From positions 1-64,000 of the forward strand of contig JANYAV010000004.1 of the NCBI GenBank assembly GCA_025361145.1: a stretch of DNA of 64,000 nt. The letters run 5' to 3'. This document shows, one piece after another, positions 18,638 through 27,745 of the stretch. Within the stretch, counting starts at the first letter, position 1. Every line of letters starts with the position of its first letter. The notes under the pieces are model-generated. The model worked only from the letters and a program-made list of their open reading frames with translations, was not told the origin of the DNA and did not search any database. The position numbers were made by a program, and so were the translations under genes. Origin of the DNA: Dehalococcoidia bacterium. Its GTDB lineage: Bacteria; Chloroflexota; Dehalococcoidia; Dehalococcoidales; UBA3254.

Positions 18638-19886
18638 CATCAAGAAAAGCCAGGTCATGGGACTAACCCGGGCGCCTTCGTCCAAAAGCTACACGATTCG
18701 GGCGCTGATGTGCGCTGCCCTGGCTCCAGGCACAAGCCAGATCTGGCAGCCTCTGCACTCGGATGACACGGAAGCAGCTTTCAGAGTGCTGGAACAGATT
18801 GGTGTCAAAATCCTCGTCTCGCCAGGAAAATGGGAAGTGCAGGGTGGCAACTTCCAGGCGCCGGTAGAAGACCTGTATTGCGGCGATTCGGCGGCCACGC
18901 TGCGTTTTATGACCGGTCTGTGTACTAGAGTCCCGGGGCGCAGCCGTTTAACTGCCGGGGCTTCCCTCTCCAAACGTCCGGTGGAGACGCTGGTGCAGGC
19001 CCTGAAAAAGTGGGGGATCGAAGTGTCCTGCAGTGGAGCCACCGCTCCTGTGGTGGTCAAGGGAGGGGTGTTCACCGGTGGGGTGACCGAATTGCCTGGT
19101 GATATCAGCTCGCAATATGTGACAGCGCTTTTATTGACAGCACCTCTATCCCAAAAGGGAGCGACCATCTGCTTGACCACGCCCATTGAGTCGCGGTCGT
19201 ATGTTTTAATGAGCCTGGAATGTCTCGAACAGTTCGGGATAAAGGTTCTCTGCGGCGATGAACTGAGGGCGTATGAGATTGCTCCCCAGACTTATCAACC
19301 GTCTAGCTACAAGGTCGAAGGGGATTGGTCTTCGGTTTCGTATTTATTAGGTCTTGGGGCAGTGGCGGGAATGAGCGGGGTGTCCGGTCTGAACCCGCTC
19401 AGTCTGCAAGGCGATAAGGTGATCGTGGATTATTTAAGGCTGATGGGCGCCATTATTGAATTTCCCCAGGGCATATTGACGGTCACACAAAACAAATTAA
19501 AAGCTATTAAAGCCGATCTCAATGACTGCATTGATTTATTGCCGACGATGGCGGTGCTGGCTGGACTGGCGGAAGGGACCAGCGTCTTTACCGGGATTAA
19601 GCGAGCACGGCTAAAGGAATCTAACCGCATATCAGCCGTCCGTGAAGGGCTGGAAAGGGCTGGCATCCCGGTAGTTGAAGACCTGGATAGGCTGACCATC
19701 ACCGGTGCAAAACCGGTTGAAGCGCTGATTGATTCTAAAAACGATCACCGCATTGCCATGGCCTTCAGCCTGATGGGAGCGGCGGCAGGAAATATCACCA
19801 TTGAAGGGGCGGAATGCGTCAGCAAAACTTATCCAGAGTACTGGCAGTCCATCCGGAAATTGGGGGTGCAAATAGATGAACAATAG
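18627..19886 (+). CDS. aroA: 3-phosphoshikimate 1-carboxyvinyltransferase (EPSP synthase)
   Basis: APSSKSYTIRALMCAALAPG, GDSAATLRFMTGL, GDISSQYVTALLLTAPL, RLKESNRISAVREGL, DHRIAMAFSLMG. Confidence 0.96.
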   Translation: MRISIKKSQVMGLTRAPSSKSYTIRALMCAALAPGTSQIWQPLHSDDTEAAFRVLEQIGVKILVSPGKWEVQGGNFQAPVEDLYCGDSAATLRFMTGLCTRVPGRSRLTAGASLSKRPVETLVQALKKWGIEVSCSGATAPVVVKGGVFTGGVTELPGDISSQYVTALLLTAPLSQKGATICLTTPIESRSYVLMSLECLEQFGIKVLCGDELRAYEIAPQTYQPSSYKVEGDWSSVSYLLGLGAVAGMSGVSGLNPLSLQGDKVIVDYLRLMGAIIEFPQGILTVTQNKLKAIKADLNDCIDLLPTMAVLAGLAEGTSVFTGIKRARLKESNRISAVREGLERAGIPVVEDLDRLTITGAKPVEALIDSKNDHRIAMAFSLMGAAAGNITIEGAECVSKTYPEYWQSIRKLGVQIDEQ

Positions 19887-20967
19887 TTTCGGCGAATTAT
19901 TTCGTATCACGCTTTTTGGTGAAAGCCATGGCGCCTGTGTGGGAGTAGTTATTGACGGCTGCCCGGCAGGTTTGGCTTTGACCACGGCGGAGATACAAAC
20001 TGAGGTGGATAAGCGTAAACCGACGCTTCAAGCCGGGCAAACGCCACGCAGGGAAGAGGATGAAGTCCAGATTCTAGCCGGGGTTTTTAAAGGCCGCACT
20101 ACTGGGGCGCCGATTTGCTTGCTAGTCTGGAATAAAGATACGGATTCATCAGCCTATGAAAAAATTAAAAATACACCTCGTCCCGGGCATGCCGACTATG
20201 CTGCTTTCGTAAAATACGGTGGCTTAAATGATTACCGGGGGGGCGGACGCTTTTCCGGTAGGGTGACGGTGGGGCTGGTGATGGCCGGTGCGGTAGCGAA
20301 AAAGGTGTTGAATTTGAAAGGGATAGAAGTGCTGGCTCATACTGTGCAGCTGGGCAGTATTAAAGCTGGAGAATCGACTCCTCAGCAAATCAGGAGCAGA
20401 ACGTATAAAAACGCATTGAGATGCGCCGATGTCAAAGCGGCTAAATTGATGCTGGCTGAGATTAAAAAAGCCGAACAGGAGGGGGACAGCCTGGGTGGGG
20501 TGATCGAAGGCCTGGCTTTAAACCTGCCAGCGGGATTGGGGGAGCCTTTTTTCGAGACTCTGGAAGGGCAATTAGCTAAAGCCTTGTTTGCCATTCCAGC
20601 GATCAAAGGGGTGGAATTTGGGGCTGGTTTTAGGGTGGCGGAAATGAGGGGTTCAGAGAATAACGATCTATGGAAAATAGAGGATGGTCGGATTATGGCA
20701 TTCTCAAATAATGCTGGTGGAATCCTGGGGGGTATTACCGACGGGATGCCTTTAGTTTTGCGAGCGGCCGTCAAACCCACTCCGTCCATCGTGCAGGAAC
20801 AGCAGAGCGTCAACCTGGACACTCGGCGGGAAACTAAGATGACCATTAAGGGCAGGCATGATGTGTGTTTGGCTCCGCGTGCTACGGTGATTGTGGAATC
20901 CATGATAGCGGTGACTTTATGTGATTTTGCTCTGAGAGCAGGATTGATCGAGAGGATAATAAAATGA
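19876..20967 (+). CDS. aroC: Chorismate synthase
   Basis: FGESHGACVGVVIDGCPAGL, RRRE-type QTPRREEDEVQILAGVFKGRTTGAPI, RPGHADY, GGGRFSGR. Confidence 0.96.
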   Translation: MNNSFGELFRITLFGESHGACVGVVIDGCPAGLALTTAEIQTEVDKRKPTLQAGQTPRREEDEVQILAGVFKGRTTGAPICLLVWNKDTDSSAYEKIKNTPRPGHADYAAFVKYGGLNDYRGGGRFSGRVTVGLVMAGAVAKKVLNLKGIEVLAHTVQLGSIKAGESTPQQIRSRTYKNALRCADVKAAKLMLAEIKKAEQEGDSLGGVIEGLALNLPAGLGEPFFETLEGQLAKALFAIPAIKGVEFGAGFRVAEMRGSENNDLWKIEDGRIMAFSNNAGGILGGITDGMPLVLRAAVKPTPSIVQEQQSVNLDTRRETKMTIKGRHDVCLAPRATVIVESMIAVTLCDFALRAGLIERIIK

Positions 20968-22031
20968 ACCTGGATAATTTAAGAAAACAGATTGATGAAA
21001 CGGATGCCAAGATAGTGAAGCTGATTGGGGAGCGTATCCAGATCACCCGTAATGTGGGTAAAGAGAAGATGGAAAATGGGCAGCCGATCGAGGACAAGTC
21101 GCGAGAGCAGGTAGTTTTGGAACGGGTAAAAACCCTGGCACGGGCAGAAAACCTGAATCCGGATGAAGTTGAGAAAATTTATCAGCGTATCATTCTTGCC
21201 TCTAAAGAAGTGCAGGGCATTACCGTTTCTTTTCAGGGTGAGCTGGGGGCTTATAGTGAAGAAGCCGCCTCCCAGTATTTTGGCAGTGGAGTCAGGCTTA
21301 AACCATGCGAGAGCCTGGAGGATACCTTTCAAGCAGTGGAGCGCAATGAGGTTCTATACGGCATCGTACCGGTGGAGAATTCTCTGGAAGGCAGCATTCC
21401 GCGGACCTATGATCTGCTGCTGGATTCAGCGCTGAAGGTCAGCGGTGAAACTAAGCTCAGGGTGGTGCACTGTTTGATTGCGTTGCCGGAGGCGCAAATT
21501 GATTATATTAAAGAGGTCTATTCGCATCCCCAGGCGCTGGGGCAGTGCAAGACCTTTTTACGGCAGATGGGCTGGAAGCCGACACCGGCTTATGATACAG
21601 CGGGCAGCGTTAAGATGATCAAAGAGAACAATCTGATGGATAAGGCGGCGATCGCCAGTGCGCGGGCGGCGGAGATTTACGGCATGAAAATATTAGTTCG
21701 CGGTATTGAGGACAACAGCAATAATTACACCCGCTTTTTTGTGCTCTCACACCAGGATGCGCCGCCTACGGGTGATGATAAAACCTCGATCGTTTTTACG
21801 GTCAAGCATATACCCGGTGCCCTGTATGACGCTTTGAAGGGGCTTTCGGCGGCCAAGATAAATTTAACCAGGATAGAATCGCGGCCAACTCGTCAAAAAC
21901 CCTGGGAATATAATTTTTATGTGGATATAGAAGGCCACCGGGAAGAGCCACAGATCAAAAAGGCTCTGAAGGAGTTGGAGAAATCGGCAGTGTTCTTGAA
22001 GGTGCTGGGTTCGTATCCCAGGTTCAAGTAA
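20964..22031 (+). CDS. pheA: Bifunctional chorismate mutase/prephenate dehydratase
   Basis: N-terminal CM (LRKQIDETDAKIVKLIGERIQITRNVGKEK), PDT GELGAYSEEAA, VPVENSLEGSI, HPQALGQC, C-terminal ACT with ESRP. Confidence 0.95.
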   Translation: MNLDNLRKQIDETDAKIVKLIGERIQITRNVGKEKMENGQPIEDKSREQVVLERVKTLARAENLNPDEVEKIYQRIILASKEVQGITVSFQGELGAYSEEAASQYFGSGVRLKPCESLEDTFQAVERNEVLYGIVPVENSLEGSIPRTYDLLLDSALKVSGETKLRVVHCLIALPEAQIDYIKEVYSHPQALGQCKTFLRQMGWKPTPAYDTAGSVKMIKENNLMDKAAIASARAAEIYGMKILVRGIEDNSNNYTRFFVLSHQDAPPTGDDKTSIVFTVKHIPGALYDALKGLSAAKINLTRIESRPTRQKPWEYNFYVDIEGHREEPQIKKALKELEKSAVFLKVLGSYPRFK

Positions 22032-22064
22032 AGAATAAGGCAAAGGTCAAAAGTGACCATGATC

Positions 22065-22114
22065 AAGGAGTCTCCTTGCAATAGGAGTTTATTTGGAGGC
22101 AAGGAAGGCTCCTT
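22065..22114. repeat. Double-palindrome hairpin element, copy 4 (pheA-tyrA intergenic)
   Basis: AAGGAGTCTCCTT-N24-AGGAAGGCTCCTT, same two-arm architecture and a GCA after the left arm as in copies 1 and 2. Confidence 0.55.
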
Positions 22115-22171
22115 AAAAAGAAGAAATCAGAGACACTTTATAATAACTAAATACTAATAACTGGAAAACTA

Positions 22172-23041
22172 ATGAAAATCGCGATTATCGGCGGGGCCGG
22201 CAAAATGGGCAGATGGCTGACCGGATTCCTGCAAAAAGAAGGCAATGAGATCATAGTCAGCGATAAGGATAAAGCTGGGCTAGCTAAGGCCGTAGAGAGC
22301 CTGGGAGTGTCGGCAGCCTCGAGCGTTGAAGCTATAGCACAAGCGGATATCATTGTCCTGTCCGTCAATATTGATAGCTTCGAGCAGACGGTCAAGGAGC
22401 TCAGTCCCCATATTCGTCCCGGGCAGATTATCCTGGATATCACTTCGATCAAAGAACAGCCGGTGGATTTGATGCACCTGTATTTAAATAAAGCCACTGT
22501 CCTGGGCACCCATCCGCTGTTTGGTCCGGGAGCCAAAGATGTGGCCAGTCAAAATGTGGTGCTGACTCCCACCAATGAAGCAGAGTCGGCATTGGCCGAG
22601 AAAGTAATGAACTACTTGCAAAAGCATAATGCCCGAGTCACGCTGATGACGCCGCACAAACATGATGAGATGATGGCGGTGGTGCTGGGCCTGGCGCATT
22701 TTATTGCCATCGTAGCGGCAGGCACGCTGGCTGAAATTGGCAAGCAAGAGGAGCTTAAGGCCATAGGAGGGTCAACGTTCAGAGTTTTAACTACGCTGGT
22801 GGAAAGCGTGATCTCCGAAGACCCGGAATTATATGCGACACTGCAAATGAAGTTGCCGTATGTCACCCAGGTAGAGGAGTTGTTCCAGGTGCAGACGGCC
22901 AAATGGGCGGAGATCGTGAAGAATCAGGACAGGCAGACCTTCGTCAAACAAATGACGGCCTTAAAATACAAGTTAGCCAGCAACAACACCAACTTCGGCC
23001 AGGCCTACGAAAATATGTACAAGATAATGGAGTGGCTGTAA
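22172..23041 (+). CDS. tyrA: Prephenate dehydrogenase
   Basis: IAIIGGAGKMGRWLTGFL, HPLFGPG, MTPHKHDEMMAVVLGLAHF. Confidence 0.9.
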   Translation: MKIAIIGGAGKMGRWLTGFLQKEGNEIIVSDKDKAGLAKAVESLGVSAASSVEAIAQADIIVLSVNIDSFEQTVKELSPHIRPGQIILDITSIKEQPVDLMHLYLNKATVLGTHPLFGPGAKDVASQNVVLTPTNEAESALAEKVMNYLQKHNARVTLMTPHKHDEMMAVVLGLAHFIAIVAAGTLAEIGKQEELKAIGGSTFRVLTTLVESVISEDPELYATLQMKLPYVTQVEELFQVQTAKWAEIVKNQDRQTFVKQMTALKYKLASNNTNFGQAYENMYKIMEWL

Positions 23042-23045
23042 AAGC

Positions 23046-23066
23046 GAGCTTAAAGCTTTAAGCCTC
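23046..23066. repeat. Heptad array GAGCTTA AAGCTTT AAGCCTC (contains palindrome GCTTAAAGCTTTAAGC)
   Basis: Three 7-bp units in the convergent gap between tyrA and the permease. Confidence 0.55.
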
Positions 23067-24353
23067 TCACCCCCACAACACTCCGCATAGGTACAGGCTG
23101 AGAACGCCAACAACAAGCAGGACCGGAGTAACGATCAAGCCCAGCTTGATATACTGCATGGGACGAATGTCCAAACCGCGCTGCCGCAGCAGCACCAGCC
23201 ACAGCATGGAGGATAGCGACCCCAGAATGGTCAGGTTAGGCCCGATGTCTGCCCCCATAATAGCGCCATAAACCAGGCTATTATTAACAACGGCGCTGTG
23301 AGCGGACAGCGCTCCCAGACTGGATACTGAAACCATCATCATCGACCAGTTATTGATCAGATTAGAGCCCAGGGCGGTGCCCAGGGTGACCGAGACCAGC
23401 GCCTGCAAGGGGCCATGGGCAGCTAGCGCAGCCAGTTGATCGGCAAGAATTTTAATCACCCCGGCGTTTTCCAATCCTTTCACCAGCAAAGCCAGCGCAA
23501 AGATAAAGAGGAAGATAGACCAGGAAATGTCGGAAGTTACCGTTTTTACGGAGACCCGTTTGAAGCCAAAACCGCAGATCAGCAGCAGAACCGCTCCGCC
23601 CACCGCGGGATAGGCCAGCGGCCCGCCAAAAGCTGAGACCAGGAGATAACCCAAGGCGGTTAGAGCCAACCCGACGCTGACGGTCAGAAAAAAGGGGTCG
23701 ATTTTGGGCGGTTCTTCAGTCTGGTCAGCCTGACTGACTTCCCGCAGCTGCTGACGGAATAACCAGCGGAATAAGAGCAGGTTAACAACGATTAAAAGCA
23801 AACTGGGCAGCAGGAGGAATTTGAGGTATTCTCCCAGGGTAAGACCGAATTTGCCCACGGCCAGCAGGTTAACCGGATTAGAGACCGGCAGCAGCATGGA
23901 GGCGGTATTGGCGATGAAGGCGCAAGCAAAGACATAGGGCAGCGGATTGAGTTTATGCCGTTTGACGATAGCGAAAATCAGAGGGGTTAAGATCAAAGCA
24001 GTGGCATCGTTGGAAAAGAAGGCAGTGATCAGCGTGCCAAGAGCGAAAACGATACCCATGAGAGCAGAGCTTTTATTACCGGCCAGCTGCGTGGCTTTAA
24101 AGGCACACCACTGAAAGAAACCCGCTCGCTCGGCTACCACACTGATGATCATCAGCCCCAGGAAAAAGAGCAGCACATTGGCATTTTCCTGCAGCACCTG
24201 CCAGCTTTGCAGGGGAGAGATCAGACTGAAGGTCAGCATGGCGGCGGCGCCCAGCGCGACTGCCGCCGCCTCGTTCAGCGGTTTAGGCCGCACCATCAGC
24301 AGGCCGATAGAAGCAAAGAAGATAATCAGGGTTAAAATCATCCACTTGTCCAA
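23067..24353 (-). CDS. ArsB/NhaD/CitM-type ion transporter (SLC13-like permease)
   Basis: Polytopic; AFFSNDATALILTPLIFAIV, ANTASMLLPVSNPVNLL, GADIGPNLTILGSLSSMLWL. Confidence 0.88.
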   Translation of the reverse strand: MDKWMILTLIIFFASIGLLMVRPKPLNEAAAVALGAAAMLTFSLISPLQSWQVLQENANVLLFFLGLMIISVVAERAGFFQWCAFKATQLAGNKSSALMGIVFALGTLITAFFSNDATALILTPLIFAIVKRHKLNPLPYVFACAFIANTASMLLPVSNPVNLLAVGKFGLTLGEYLKFLLLPSLLLIVVNLLLFRWLFRQQLREVSQADQTEEPPKIDPFFLTVSVGLALTALGYLLVSAFGGPLAYPAVGGAVLLLICGFGFKRVSVKTVTSDISWSIFLFIFALALLVKGLENAGVIKILADQLAALAAHGPLQALVSVTLGTALGSNLINNWSMMMVSVSSLGALSAHSAVVNNSLVYGAIMGADIGPNLTILGSLSSMLWLVLLRQRGLDIRPMQYIKLGLIVTPVLLVVGVLSLYLCGVLWG

Positions 24354-24526
24354 TAAAAAACGGAAGAGCTAATTACTCTCCTCCGTTCGATTCAGTGTTG
24401 ACGCCTTTTTGATTTTAGACCTGCTCAACCAGGTAGTCAAGAAAAGTCAGAAACACCAAAATACGCAAGAGTCCTGCTAGAATGTTAGTGAGAATAGGAA
24501 TTTATTGACTAAAAGGAGGATGTGGA

Positions 24527-24880
24527 ATGTCTAAATTTGTGAAAAAAGCCGAAATCAAGACGGCGGAGAATAAGCCGGCGGAAGTAAAAAAGACCGGCTC
24601 GAAGAAATATCTGGAGAAAGTACCGGAGACCATGGTTTTCTGGTGCCGTGACGGCCAGGTCTTTAACACTCTCGATCAGTTGATTTTGGGTTTCGATATG
24701 ATGTCGGATGAGACCTTCCTGTATCATGCTAACCCGGACAAGAACGATTTTTCCTGCTGGATCATGGACGTAGTAGGGGATGGGGAGCTGGCCAGGGACA
24801 TTAAAAAGGCTAAGACCAAAACCGAGGCCAAGAAGGTCACCCAGCAGAGATATCATGAATTGTCCGAGTTATGGGGTTAA
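24527..24880 (+). CDS. Conserved hypothetical protein (possibly DUF5752-like)
   Basis: 117-aa ORF with a good RBS (AGGAGG); Lys-rich N-terminus and FWCRDGQVFNTLDQLILGFDMMSDETFLYH. Confidence 0.65.
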   Translation: MSKFVKKAEIKTAENKPAEVKKTGSKKYLEKVPETMVFWCRDGQVFNTLDQLILGFDMMSDETFLYHANPDKNDFSCWIMDVVGDGELARDIKKAKTKTEAKKVTQQRYHELSELWG

Positions 24881-24934
24881 TCAGGTTCTCGTAAAATCGG
24901 TGGCTATCTGAGATTATGCTATAATTGAATTGAA

Positions 24935-25390
24935 ATGGCGATCAAGACGATAGCTACCAATAGAAAAGCCTATCACGATTATTTCATTGGCGAAAGCGTG
25001 GAAGCTGGCCTGGTCCTTTCCGGCACTGAGATAAAGTCGGTACGGGCGGGGGCGGTCAACCTCAGCGATGCCTACGTGCGGGCGGAGAAGGGCGAGATGT
25101 GGCTGGAAAATATGCACATCGCCCGCTATGAGCCCGGCAGTTACATGAGTCATGAGCCGCTGCGGAAACGCAAGCTGCTGTTACACAAGCGGGAGATCAG
25201 GAATCTGACTGCTAAAGTCGCACAGAAAGGCCTGACCTTAATCGCCACTAAATTGTATTTGAAAGATAGCCATGCTAAATTGGAAATAGCACTGGCCAAG
25301 GGTAAAAAGCTCTTTAATAAGAAAGAAGATATCGCCAAGCACGATCAGGACAGGGAACTGCAAAGGTCGTTTGCAAGGGATAAGTTCTAA
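24935..25390 (+). CDS. smpB: SsrA-binding protein
   Basis: IATNRKAYHDYFIGESVEAGLVLSGTEIKSVRAG, NLSDAYVRAEKGEMWLENMHIARYEPGS; adjacent to ssrA. Confidence 0.96.
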   Translation: MAIKTIATNRKAYHDYFIGESVEAGLVLSGTEIKSVRAGAVNLSDAYVRAEKGEMWLENMHIARYEPGSYMSHEPLRKRKLLLHKREIRNLTAKVAQKGLTLIATKLYLKDSHAKLEIALAKGKKLFNKKEDIAKHDQDRELQRSFARDKF

Positions 25391-25396
25391 TTGAGT

Positions 25397-25418
25397 TTCA
25401 GGTTATCAATAACCTGAA
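25397..25418. other. Palindromic hairpin TTCAGGTTATCAATAACCTGAA after smpB
   Basis: Near-perfect inverted repeat directly before the heptad array. Confidence 0.5.
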
Positions 25419-25444
25419 GCTCAAAGCTTTAAGCTTTAAGCTAT
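25417..25444. repeat. Heptad array AAGCTCA AAGCTTT AAGCTTT AAGCTAT
   Basis: Four 7-bp units immediately 5' of tmRNA. Confidence 0.75.
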
Positions 25445-25451
25445 TTTACAT

Positions 25452-25801
25452 GGGGACGCGTGGCTTCGACAGGAGAGGTAAGCTACGGAATTGCAAGCTG
25501 AGCTGTCATCATCTCGGAAAACTGATGGCAAAAAACAAACAACGAACAAGAATTAGTTCTCGCTGCCTAAATAGGCAACGCATCCAACCTGCCCCCACCT
25601 CGACGGGACAGGATTGGGTGACGCAAAGTTGAGGTGCCGTAGCCAGGACGCTGATAAAGGCTATGAAAGAAATATCAGATGGCTCAATCGGACTTAGTCA
25701 TGAGAGGCCGGTAGAGCGAGATTAAAGGATTGACTAAGCTTGTAGTAGGTTCCGGGCAGCTTCTTTTGGACGGGGAGTTCAACCCTCCCCCGTCTCCACC
25801 A
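25452..25801 (+). ncRNA. ssrA: Transfer-messenger RNA
   Basis: 5' GGGGACGCGTGGCTTCGACAG; 3' T-arm GGGAGTTCAACCCTCCC and acceptor CGTCTCCACCA pairing with GGGGACG; tag-like frame ...KTNNEQELVLAA-stop (stop at 25568-25570); follows smpB. Confidence 0.96.
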
Positions 25802-25812
25802 GACTCAATTTT

Positions 25813-25852
25813 AGCCTCGGGTGTTAATAGTGCCCGGGGCTGTTTTGTTTTT
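25813..25852 (+). terminator. Probable intrinsic terminator of ssrA
   Basis: GCCTCGGG...CCCGGGGC followed by TGTTTTGTTTTT. Confidence 0.6.
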
Positions 25853-26083
25853 AACACGGCGGGTGGCGGTCAATATGGAATGAGACTCACCAGTGAGTAA
25901 GATCAGAAAAAAAATAGGGTTAAAAATATTAATTATTTTTAAATCAGATATTAATCTGTGCGGCGTTACAATATTCTAATACAAAATACCTATTGACTAC
26001 CCCATACACCTGCTGTAATGTAAGGATGATTTGATGCCGCTGCAAGGGGAATAGGGGCACAAATAAGGGCAGGAGATTTAAAG

Positions 26084-26650
26084 ATGAAAGTTGTAGCGAT
26101 CGTTGGCAGTCCACGGAAAAACGGTAATACTGAAATACTGGCAGAATATACTTTGAAAGCCATCGCTGAAGAGGGAATAGAAACTGAATTGATTCCTCTT
26201 GCGGGTAAAGATATCAAGTTTTGCACCGCCTGTATGGCTTGTGTTGAAAAAGAGCAGTGTCCTATTAAAGACGATCTTTTCCCGATCTACCAAAAAATGA
26301 AAACCGCTGAGGGTATTATCCTGGCTTCGCCGGTATATTATGGGTCGTGCACCGCGCTGATTAAAGCTCTGATGGAACGGGCTGGCTACATTGCCCGTCA
26401 TAATAATAATGCTTTTAGTGGTAAGGTGGGTGGCCCCCTGGTAATTGCCAGGCGGGCGGGACACAATTTTACCGTAGCACAACTCGATTTCTGGTTTCAT
26501 ATTCTGGGGATAACTGTTCCAGGTTCATCCTACTGGAACATGGCATTCGGGCGAGAAAAGGGCGAAGTTAACAAGGATGAAGAAGGTCTGAGAACCGCCT
26601 GGGACTTCGGAAAAAACATGGCCAAAACAATCAATAAATTACATTCCTAG
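26084..26650 (+). CDS. Flavodoxin/NADPH-dependent FMN reductase family protein (iron-sulfur flavoprotein-like)
   Basis: VVAIVGSPRKNGNTEILAEYTL, CTACMACVEKEQCPIKDD, LASPVYYGSCTALIKALMERAG. Confidence 0.9.
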   Translation: MKVVAIVGSPRKNGNTEILAEYTLKAIAEEGIETELIPLAGKDIKFCTACMACVEKEQCPIKDDLFPIYQKMKTAEGIILASPVYYGSCTALIKALMERAGYIARHNNNAFSGKVGGPLVIARRAGHNFTVAQLDFWFHILGITVPGSSYWNMAFGREKGEVNKDEEGLRTAWDFGKNMAKTINKLHS

Positions 26651-26949
26651 ACTTTTTTACAAAGGCATATCCGAGGAGGATTTTTCGGGAATTAACTTGA
26701 TTAAATAATCTAAAAAATACCCCTTGTTTTTTTATTTTAGATAGTTGTATAATGTCAATACTTTCATAATGGCTTAGTTCGCCTTTAGTAAAAATCTAGA
26801 TTAAAACCGGCATCAAACCTGGCACTGGTAAGGCCGATAGAATACTCAATTTCTGAGGATAACTCATCTAGATAGACATTACTATCAGAATCGTGGATCT
26901 TTCAAACTAATCACTAGTTTTTTAACTATGATATAGAAAGAGGAAGACG

Positions 26950-27648
26950 ATGAAGGCGAATGAGATTCTAGCGCGAGCCAGGCAAGAGAAGCGGGTTGTT
27001 CTCACGGAGATTGAGGCCAAGCAGCTCCTTATGCAGTCAGGTATCAATTGTACCGATACGCGGCTGGCTGCGACCAAAGCCGAGGCTGTACAATTAAGTG
27101 AGCAATTCGGTTATCCCGTAGTTTTGAAGGTCTCCTCGGTAGATATCCCCCACAAAAGCGATAGCGGCGGCGTGAAAGTCAATCTGAAGAACCAGGCTGA
27201 AGTAGAAGCCGCTTTTGAGGCTATTATGCTCTCCTGTAAAACCGCTGTCCCCACCGCCCGGATTGAAGGCGTCTCAGTGCAGTGCCTGGCAAAACCCGGT
27301 ACCGAAGTCATCATGGGCATGATTAAAGACCCCAGTTTCGGCCCGGTGATCATGTTCGGCCTGGGCGGGGTCTTCGTAGAAGTCTTGAAAGATGTGGCTT
27401 TCCGCATAATACCTATCGAAAAATCCGACGCCCTGGAGATGATCAACGAAATCAAGGGCAAGAAATTATTGGAAGGTTACCGCGGCCAGGAACCGGCCAA
27501 TATCCCCTACCTGCAGCAAATGCTTCTGAATCTTTCTGACCTGGTCAATACCACACCAGAAATTCAAGAAATAGACATGAACCCGGTGTTCGTTTACAAG
27601 GACGGAGCGGTGGTCGTGGACGCACGTATCATTCTTGCGTCCGTTTAA
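26950..27648 (+). CDS. ADP-forming acyl/acetyl-CoA synthetase, beta (ATP-grasp) subunit
   Basis: VVLKVSSVDIPHKSDSGGVKVNL, IMGMIKDPSFGPVIMFGLGGVFVEVLKDVAFRIIP, EIDMNPV. Confidence 0.92.
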   Translation: MKANEILARARQEKRVVLTEIEAKQLLMQSGINCTDTRLAATKAEAVQLSEQFGYPVVLKVSSVDIPHKSDSGGVKVNLKNQAEVEAAFEAIMLSCKTAVPTARIEGVSVQCLAKPGTEVIMGMIKDPSFGPVIMFGLGGVFVEVLKDVAFRIIPIEKSDALEMINEIKGKKLLEGYRGQEPANIPYLQQMLLNLSDLVNTTPEIQEIDMNPVFVYKDGAVVVDARIILASV

Positions 27649-27745
27649 GATTCCCATAAGCTGTTAACTGCTTAAGCGCAGTGTGTTAGGGATATTATCA
27701 TCAAATTGATCATTGATGAAAAGGCGACAAGAGGGACGGTGAACC

